DNA of 26,458 nt, from the NCBI GenBank assembly GCA_964349355.1, contig CAYGFZ010000029.1:1-26458 (forward strand), read 5' to 3'. This document shows, one piece after another, positions 21,056 to 26,458 of this stretch. Below the pieces are notes generated by a model that had not been told where the DNA came from, made no database searches, and saw only the letters and a list, made by a program, of their open reading frames with translations. A program made the translations under genes and the position numbers. The stretch's first letter is position 1. Each line of letters starts with the position of its first letter. Source of the DNA: JAUVXE01 sp964349355. Lineage in GTDB: Bacteria > Actinomycetota > Coriobacteriia > Anaerosomatales > SLCP01.

Positions 21056-22876
21056 CTACTCCCCCGCGATCGCCGCGAGGAACGCCTCCCCGTAGCGCTC
21101 CAGCTTCGCCGCCCCCACGCCGCTCACCTCGAGGAACTGCTCGCGGGTGCCCGGAGCGCGGCGTGCCATGTCGGCGAGTGCGGCGTCGGCGAAGACCACG
21201 TATGCGGGCACCTGCTGCTCGGCAGCGATCTCGCGCCTGAGCTCGCGCAGCCGCTCGAAGAGCGCGACCTGCTCGTCGGTCTCGAGTGAGCGCGCCACGC
21301 GTGCACCCTTCGCCGCGGGTTTCTCGGCTGCGGCCTTCTTCCGAGGCGCAGGAGGCCGCGCGAGCACGACCGCCTCCTCGCCCCGCAGCGCGCTGCCCGC
21401 ACGCCCGGCGAGCTTGAGCGTCGAGTACTCCTCGACGTCCACGCGCAGGTAACCGCGGTGCACGAGCTGGCGGATGATCGACGTCCACTCGTCCTTCGAG
21501 TGCTCGACCCCGATGCCGTAGACGGAGAGCCGGTCGTGCCCGCTCGAGACGATCCGCTCGATACTCGACCCGCGCAGCACGTCCACCACGTAGCCGAGCC
21601 CGAACCGCTCCCCCAGCCGCCAGACCGCCGAGAGCGCTTTTTGCGCATCCACGGTCGCGTCGTAGGTCTCCGGCGGCGTGTCGCAGATGTCGCAGCACCC
21701 GCACCCTGAAGCCAGCTCCTCGCCGAAGTACCCGAGCAGCGCGCCCCGGCGGCACGAGAGCGCCTCGGCGAAAGCGATCATCGCCGAGAGCTTCGCCGAC
21801 TCGATGCGGCGCTGCTCATCGCTCCCGTTGCCGTCGATGAAGCCCCGCGCCGTCATCACGTCCTGCATGCTCCAGAGCATCAGCGCCCGGGCGGGCAGCC
21901 CGTCGCGCCCCGCCCGGCCGGTCTCCTGGTAGTAGCCCTCGATCGACTTGGGCATGTCGTAGTGGACGACGAACCGCACGTCAGGCTTGTCGATCCCCAT
22001 CCCGAACGCCACCGTCGCGACAACGATATCGATCCGGTCGCCGAGGAACGCTTCCTGCACCCGTGTCCTCTCGGCGGTGGCCATGCCCGCGTGGTACGCC
22101 TCGGCCGAGAAACCCTCGGCGCGCAGCCGTTCCGCGACCTGCTCGACCCGCTTGCGCGAGAGCGCGTAGACGATGCCCGACGCGCCGCGGTACTCGCGCA
22201 GGAACTCGGCGAGCTGAGCTGCGGGCTTGGTCTTGTACGCGGCGGAGTAGTGGATGTTGGGGCGGTCGAACCCGGTGACGAAGACGCGCGCATCTCCCAG
22301 TCCGAGCTGACGGACCACGTCGGTACGCGTCTGCTCGTCCGCCGTCGCGGTGAGCGCGACGATCGGGACGCCCCCGAATCGCTCGCGCAGGACGGACAGC
22401 CGCACATACTCGGGGCGGAAGTCGTGTCCCCACTGGCTTACGCAGTGCGCCTCGTCGATGGCGAAAAGCGCGATCTCGAGGCGCGCCAACTCAGCGAGGA
22501 ACCCGTCAAGCACAAGCCGTTCGGGCGCGACGTAGAGCAGGTCGAGCGCCCCGGAGCGCAGGTCGCGCAGGACCGCGCGGGACTCCTCGGCAGAGAGCGA
22601 GGAGTTGAGGACGGCGGCGGCGACCCCGTTGGCGCGCAACGCGTCGACCTGGTCCTTCATGAGCGCGATGAGCGGCGAGACCACGATCGTCACGCCGGAG
22701 CGGTGCAGCGCCGGAATCTGGTAGCACAGCGACTTGCCGCCGCCGGTGGGCATCAGCACGAACGCGTCGCAGCCGGAGATGACGTGCTCGATGATCTCGG
22801 TCTGATGCGGCCAGAACTCCGGATAGCCGAAGACCTCGGCGAGTGTGTCGTTGATGGTGGTGGTGCGCAGAGACAT
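21056..22876 (-). CDS. recQ: ATP-dependent DNA helicase RecQ
   Basis: RecQ unwinds DNA 3' to 5' in recombination and fork repair. The 606-residue product is full length. Motif I (Walker A) is LMPTGGGKSLCYQIPA, motif II AIDEAHCVSQWGHDFRPEY with the aromatic loop, motif III ALTATAD, and motif VI QETGRAGRDGLPA. The zinc site follows: SCRRGALLGYFGEE and CGCCDIC (four Cys). An RQC winged helix spans about residues 410-505 and a C-terminal HRDC domain about 535-606 (LFERLRELRREIAAEQQVPA then EVSGVGAAKLERYGEAFL). A basic Ala/Lys/Pro linker joins RQC and HRDC. The gene is intact ordinary chromosome and is divergent from cspA. Confidence 0.97.
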   Translation of the reverse strand: MSLRTTTINDTLAEVFGYPEFWPHQTEIIEHVISGCDAFVLMPTGGGKSLCYQIPALHRSGVTIVVSPLIALMKDQVDALRANGVAAAVLNSSLSAEESRAVLRDLRSGALDLLYVAPERLVLDGFLAELARLEIALFAIDEAHCVSQWGHDFRPEYVRLSVLRERFGGVPIVALTATADEQTRTDVVRQLGLGDARVFVTGFDRPNIHYSAAYKTKPAAQLAEFLREYRGASGIVYALSRKRVEQVAERLRAEGFSAEAYHAGMATAERTRVQEAFLGDRIDIVVATVAFGMGIDKPDVRFVVHYDMPKSIEGYYQETGRAGRDGLPARALMLWSMQDVMTARGFIDGNGSDEQRRIESAKLSAMIAFAEALSCRRGALLGYFGEELASGCGCCDICDTPPETYDATVDAQKALSAVWRLGERFGLGYVVDVLRGSSIERIVSSGHDRLSVYGIGVEHSKDEWTSIIRQLVHRGYLRVDVEEYSTLKLAGRAGSALRGEEAVVLARPPAPRKKAAAEKPAAKGARVARSLETDEQVALFERLRELRREIAAEQQVPAYVVFADAALADMARRAPGTREQFLEVSGVGAAKLERYGEAFLAAIAGE

Positions 22877-22965
22877 CCGCTACTCTCCCGGAGCTGGTCG
22901 ACGGTCAGGTGGCTCGGCTTCAGAGGGTACCCCATCCGGGTGACACTGCACGTCCGGCGCAGACG

Positions 22966-22974
22966 TGTTATACT
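22966..22974 (+). promoter_or_regulatory. cspA extended -10 promoter with long 5' leader
   Basis: TGTTATACT is an extended -10 (TG, one base, TATACT) with no good -35. It would start transcription at about 22981, leaving a leader of roughly 105 bases before cspA. The leader holds a small hairpin, GCCCCGTTGGGGC, just upstream of the ribosome-binding site. Long structured leaders are usual for cold-shock genes. Confidence 0.55.
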
Positions 22975-23085
22975 TTCCGGAGCGAGTCAAAGATGGCTCG
23001 TGGGATTGCGACGTGACACGCCGCACTTCTAGCGAAAGTCGCGTCGTTTTGTTTTGCCCCGTTGGGGCAGAGAAGGTAGGTTCGC

Positions 23086-23289
23086 ATGTCTGAGGGTAAA
23101 GTCAAGTGGTTCAACGCTGACAAGGGCTACGGCTTCATCGAGCGCGAGGGTGGCGAAGATCTCTTCGTTCACTTCTCCGAGATCCAGTCCGAGGGCTTCA
23201 AGTCCCTCGACGAGGGTCAGGCCGTCTCCTTCACGGAGTCCACTGGTCAGAACGGCAAGCAGCAGGCCACGCAGGTTCGCGCCATCTAG
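23086..23289 (+). CDS. cspA: cold-shock protein, CspA family
   Basis: The 67-residue product is a single cold-shock domain that binds single-stranded RNA and DNA and acts as an RNA chaperone. It has the start EGKVKWFNADKGYGFIERE, containing RNP1 (KGYGFI), followed by RNP2 (DLFVHFSEI) and an end KQQATQVRAI. The ATG at 23086 has GAAGGTAGG about seven bases upstream. The gene is monocistronic, with its own promoter and a strong hairpin after its stop. Confidence 0.97.
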   Translation: MSEGKVKWFNADKGYGFIEREGGEDLFVHFSEIQSEGFKSLDEGQAVSFTESTGQNGKQQATQVRAI

Positions 23290-23310
23290 GCTCGTTCCTT
23301 CGAGCGCCAA

Positions 23311-23344
23311 AGAGCCGGGTAGCCCTCACGGGTTGCCCGGCTCT
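23311..23344. terminator. stem-loop terminator between cspA and vapC
   Basis: Fifteen-base arms beginning AGAGCCGGG and ending CCCGGCTCT pair with two G-U pairs around a TCAC loop. The hairpin is 21 bases after the cspA stop and 18 bases beyond the stop of the converging vapC, so it may serve both. The T-run after it is short (ATTTCT), so it is not a textbook intrinsic terminator. Confidence 0.75.
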
Positions 23345-23362
23345 GCTCATTTCTGACCCCTC

Positions 23363-23773
23363 TCACTCCGGGCCGATGAGCACCACCCTCTCGAACCGTG
23401 CGTGCGCCCGCGCATCGGCCGAATAGAGCGTCGCAGCCAGCCGTTCAGCCAGTGCGGGCGCGAGTGCGTCGTAGAAGGAGCAGCCGAGCAGTCGACACTG
23501 ACCGAAGGCGGCCTCGGCCACCGTATCGTCGAGCCCGACGACAGTGAGGTCAGCGTTTCGCAGGCTCCCCCAAGCGATCTCCCCCAGATCGGGGCCACCG
23601 TGACGCACGGCGACGCCGATGACCTCGTGAACGAAGTGGGCCGGCACCACAAGTCGGATTCGCGCCTCCCTGTGCTCTTCGAGAAGTCGTAGGGCTGAGG
23701 CACGCCCGGGCTCCGGCTTGATCCACTTCACGCCCACCGACGAATCCAGCACCGCGAGCGGACGATCACTCAC
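23363..23773 (-). CDS. vapC: VapC-type PIN-domain ribonuclease toxin
   Basis: The 136-residue product has the PIN signature: AVLDSSVGVKWIKPEP with the first Asp, VPAHFVHEVIGVAV with Glu, LLGCSFYDALAPALAERL, and LYSADARAHARF. I start it at the GTG at 23773, which overlaps the vapB stop in GTGAGTGA; the frame runs back to an ATG at 23821 inside vapB. It is complete, as is its antitoxin. The target RNA is not predictable. Confidence 0.88.
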   Translation of the reverse strand: MSDRPLAVLDSSVGVKWIKPEPGRASALRLLEEHREARIRLVVPAHFVHEVIGVAVRHGGPDLGEIAWGSLRNADLTVVGLDDTVAEAAFGQCRLLGCSFYDALAPALAERLAATLYSADARAHARFERVVLIGPE

Positions 23774-24077
23774 TGCCCTCACCCCGGCCACTACGCGAGC
23801 GCTGGCCGGGAACCTCTCCACGAAGTTCGCGCAAGTGACCGAGCGACGTCAGCTCATCTTCACCCCAACGTTCTGCAACCTCCTCGAAACCAGCAAGAGC
23901 CTGGTCGATGCGCTCGCGACGCACCTGCTCATAACGAGCTGATTCCCGCGAGGCCACGTACGCGGCAGCGGCCTCGCGGATCACTGCACTGCGCGAACGG
24001 CCATCGACTTCGGCGAGTGCGTCGATGTCGCCGAGCAGATCGCCTGGCAGGGAGATGCTGAACTTGTCGACCGCCAC
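23766..24077 (-). CDS. vapB: ribbon-helix-helix antitoxin (VapB type)
   Basis: The product begins AVDKFSISLPGDLLGDIDAL and continues EVDGRSRSAVIREAAAAYVA, a ribbon-helix-helix DNA-binding domain, followed by a charged helical tail. I choose the GTG at 24077 because GGGGAGG lies six bases upstream; an ATG at 24092 overlaps that site and would leave no ribosome-binding site. The product is 103 residues. It represses its operon through the GTCGTAC repeats just upstream and inhibits the PIN toxin that overlaps it by eight bases. Confidence 0.86.
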   Translation of the reverse strand: MAVDKFSISLPGDLLGDIDALAEVDGRSRSAVIREAAAAYVASRESARYEQVRRERIDQALAGFEEVAERWGEDELTSLGHLRELRGEVPGQRSRSGRGEGSE

Positions 24078-24096
24078 TCTGGTCCTCCCCATATCG

Positions 24097-24128
24097 GTCG
24101 TACAACTTGGTCGTACCTATAGTACGAC
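24097..24128 (-). promoter_or_regulatory. vapB operator: three GTCGTAC sites over the promoter
   Basis: GTCGTAC occurs at 24097-24103 and 24110-24116, and its complement GTACGAC at 24122-24128. The second and third form a perfect inverted repeat with a 5-base centre. The spacing of 12-13 bases suits cooperative binding of ribbon-helix-helix dimers. On the minus strand, ACTATAGG within the repeat may be the -10. Confidence 0.65.
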
Positions 24129-24283
24129 TTTCAGGGCTGTCAGTCCAGGCATCCGGGCCACGAGAGCGCGTCAGGATCCGCCGGGCCAGACACTCCCCCC
24201 TCATGGCGGTTCGGCTACAATGACCCCAACATCGGCTCAAGATCGGACGGGGATGCCGGTGTCGCGCCGAAGGGAAGGCAGCC

Positions 24284-24463
24284 ATGACGCACGAGCAACC
24301 CGCAGGGTTCGCAGCGGCCAACGAAACGGTGATCGCCGTGGTGCCCAACATCACGCTCATGAAGGGGTTCCTCGGCCAGACCACCGGCAAGAAGTACAAG
24401 GGGCAGCTGGGATCGGGAGCGAAACAGGCACGCGAGGCACTGATCGAGGCCGAGATGATCTAG
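24284..24463 (+). CDS. small hypothetical protein (59 residues)
   Basis: A short complete frame runs from ATG 24284, with GGGAAGG six bases upstream, to a TAG at 24461-24463. The product has a mildly hydrophobic stretch, ETVIAVVPNITLMKGFLG, and a basic end with GKKYKGQLGSGAKQAREALI. I do not recognise the family. It lies 51 bases before the start of the protease gene on the same strand and may be co-transcribed with it. The good ribosome-binding site and codon use support it; function is unknown. Confidence 0.55.
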   Translation: MTHEQPAGFAAANETVIAVVPNITLMKGFLGQTTGKKYKGQLGSGAKQAREALIEAEMI

Positions 24464-24514
24464 GACCCGCTGCAGCGGCTCACAGGCGCGGCTCCCACGA
24501 CCGAGGAGGTCCAC

Positions 24515-26458
24515 ATGACCGAAAACCTCCGAGGGGTGGCACATCCGAGGCGGAGAAGGTGTCGAAGAGTGGCAGACTGGACCGTTCACCTGGGAGCAAC
24601 TGGTCGGGTTCGTCCCTGAAGACCGCCTGGTGCCGGAGAACCTCGTGTGGCACCCGTCGATGACGGAGTGGGCCCCGGCGCGCGACATCCCAGGGCTGTT
24701 CCCCCGCGAGGTCGCGCCTGCCGAGGTCGCGCCTGCCACCGAGCCTGAAGCAGCGCCGCAACCCGCACCCAAGCGCAAGACCGGCCTCGTGATCGCCGCA
24801 GCAGCCGTCGCGGCCGTGCTTCTGGTAAGCGGCCTCGGCTTCGGGGCGTGGAAGCTTCTCGGCGGACCCGGAGGCGCAGGGCCCGGAAGCATGAGCGGAC
24901 CCGACGTCGGTGCCGCATCACACATCGTCCCCGACCCCACAGACCTCGTCGAGACCGAGCGCTGGGGCGAGGTGCCCGCGAACCAGGTCGGCCTGCTCAT
25001 GCACGAAAGCGCAGGCCGCAAGGACGCGGAGAAGGTGGCCGAGGCGCTCGGCGGCTCAGTCATCGGTGAGGTCGAGTTCGCAGGCGTCTACCAGGTCGGC
25101 TTCCCGGGCACATCGGAGGCGGACCTGACGGCGGCGATCGATGCGGCCACAGCGCACGACGCCGTCGAAGGCGCGTTCCCGAATGCGGACGCCGGGGAGC
25201 TCTCGGCGCCCTCGGCGGGGCCGAATGGCCAGCCGTATCCGTATGGAAGTCACGGGACGGGAGCCTCAACGATCATCGCCGCCGACCCGGATAACGGCGG
25301 CCCGGCAGGCATAGCGGGGCCACTCGGCGACAACCTCACGATCTCGATGACCAACATATTCTCGAGCCAGTACGGCTACTCGCAGAGCACACCCGATCCC
25401 GACGACCCGACCAAGATGGTGTGGAGCGACGGTACGACCTACGCGATCGGTAACCTCGTGGCTCTGCGCGATCAGATCAGTAGCGGCGCGACGATCATCA
25501 ACTGCTCGTGGGGCGCCACCGACACCGATGAGATCACCGTCGCGGCCTACCAGCGCTTCTTCCGGCGAATGGCCGAGGAGCATCCTGGCGTTCTCTTCGT
25601 CTGCTCGGCGGGCAACAACGGCAGGTCGCTCGACGGATCCAGACGATTCCCGAGCGGGATGCCACTCCCCAATATAATCACCGTCGGGGCGCTCGACAAC
25701 GACGGCGCGACTGCCGAGTACTCCAACATGGCAAGCGCCAACTACGAGGTCACACTTGCCGCGCCAGGCACGCAGGCAATCGTCGGGCTGAAGCCGGACG
25801 GCGGCGTGTTCCGCGCGAATGGCACGAGCTTCTCGGCACCCAAGGTCGCCGCGGCTGCAGCCGTCCTGCGTTCGATCGATCCGGACCTCAGCGCCGGCCA
25901 GATCAAAGACATACTCGTCGCCACCGCGCGTGACGGCGTCGCCACCCGCTCCACAGAGCCGGATGCCACCTCCAAGCTCATCGGCCAGGAGGTCGGCGGA
26001 CGCATACTCGCACTCGACCGCGCGGTCTTCAAGGTCATCAACGACTCGCGCGCGAAGCGTGGCCTTGAGCCACTCACGGAGGAGGAGCTCGAAGGGATGG
26101 GCGCCATCGACGCGGTGGCGATCATCGAAGGCGACCCCACCGAGATGACGGTGCGGGGCATCGTCAAAGGCGTCGGCGAGAAGGGTACCGGCGTCAAGAT
26201 CGACGTCTGGTCCACCAACAGCGCGATTTCGGGAAGCACCACACAGCGCCTCGGCGGACCCGGCGAGACCAGTGGGGAGTGACGCTCCCCTCGGGTGAGG
26301 GCTCCATCCGCGTGATGCGCCTCGACAACCGGGCAGCGAGCATCGACTCGCTGTCGTACTCGGTCACCCAGCAAGGCGGCTCGGTGACGCTCGAGCCCAT
26401 CGGCGGAGAAGGTATGTCGACGATGAGTGCGACCGTGAACCGCGACGGGACAATGCTT
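24515..26458 (+). pseudogene. GYF-domain, membrane-anchored subtilisin-like (S8) protease; two frameshifts, runs off the window
   Basis: GAGGAGG precedes an ATG at 24515 reading MTEN. A one-base change near 24527 is then needed to enter the frame EGWHIRGGEGVEEWQTGPFT, then WEQLVGFVPEDRLVPENLVW, a GYF_2-type domain. A Pro/Ala linker, one membrane helix (about 24780-24855) and a propeptide-like region follow. The protease core has HGTGAS (catalytic His), SAGNNG (oxyanion Asn) and GTSFSAPKVAAAAA (catalytic Ser). The usual DTG segment with the catalytic Asp is not visible before the His. At 26265 a second one-base change would continue the protein (QWGVTLPSGEGSIRVMRLD) to the window end; as read, the frame stops at 26282. 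Decay and base-calling error are both possible. Confidence 0.65.

Noticed and set aside
21962..23032. A 356-codon plus-strand frame opposite recQ.
   Set aside because: It is an antisense shadow of a well-conserved helicase gene.
1723..23773. The same eight-base overlap GTGAGTGA joins ortA-ortB and vapB-vapC.
   Set aside because: It is a common form of stop/start coupling in high-GC genomes, and two instances are not evidence of a shared mechanism.
1..26458. Searched for CRISPR arrays, tRNA/rRNA genes, transposases and integrases.
   Set aside because: No regularly spaced repeats, cloverleaf-like segments, or DDE/tyrosine/serine recombinase motifs were seen in any frame.

Overview
This is high-GC DNA, most likely from an actinobacterium. 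Strong Shine-Dalgarno sites, frequent GTG starts and genes that overlap by 4-10 bases fit that. The ord-ortA-ortB genes for anaerobic ornithine breakdown suggest an amino-acid-fermenting anaerobe, possibly of the Coriobacteriia/OPB41 kind. The taxon is inference.

Layout. 1-4.4 kb: the end of a VapC toxin, then (minus strand) 2,4-diaminopentanoate dehydrogenase and both subunits of 2-amino-4-oxopentanoate thiolase, a membrane-anchored protein and a YbaN/DUF454 protein. 4.6-8.0 kb: broken genes surrounding an intact nucleotidyltransferase/winged-helix pair. 8.1-11.5 kb (minus strand): a restriction island with an HNH endonuclease, a C5-cytosine methylase, an NgoMIV/Cfr10I-type endonuclease and a Vsr nickase. 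11.6-21.05 kb: a dense toxin-antitoxin (TA) and defence island holding AbiE, two DUF1016/YhcG copies, VapBC, an excisionase-like HTH antitoxin with a PIN toxin, a GSU2403-type nucleotidyltransferase, HigBA, and an AbiEi-like/nucleotidyltransferase pair. 21.05-23.35 kb: recQ and a cold-shock gene, ordinary chromosome. 23.36-24.13 kb: an intact VapBC with a clear operator. 24.3 kb to the end: a small protein and a GYF-domain, membrane-anchored subtilisin-like protease with two apparent frameshifts.

Two observations stand out. First, many genes in the accessory region keep recognisable N- and C-terminal ends but have lost the middle, usually the catalytic core: AbiEii, HigB, a PIN toxin, both YhcG copies, DUF1295, a lipoprotein and probably a toxin at 7.0 kb. 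In three pairs (AbiE, HTH/PIN, HigBA) the antitoxin is intact while the toxin is gutted. This could be real decay that kept the antitoxins, or a systematic assembly or chimera artefact; raw reads would decide. Second, the DUF1016 reading frame carries a perfect palindrome with a one-base centre. Three copies differ in sequence, yet the changes on one arm are matched on the other, so the pairing itself appears conserved. One of the three sits on an isolated fragment of about 80 bp fused to the end of another gene.

Regulation can be read for several modules: inverted repeats overlap the promoters or starts of abiE, vapBC (24.1 kb) and the AbiEi-like pair, and repeated TGGTCA/TGACC elements precede the 5.3 kb pair. 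No tRNA, rRNA, CRISPR array or transposase was seen.
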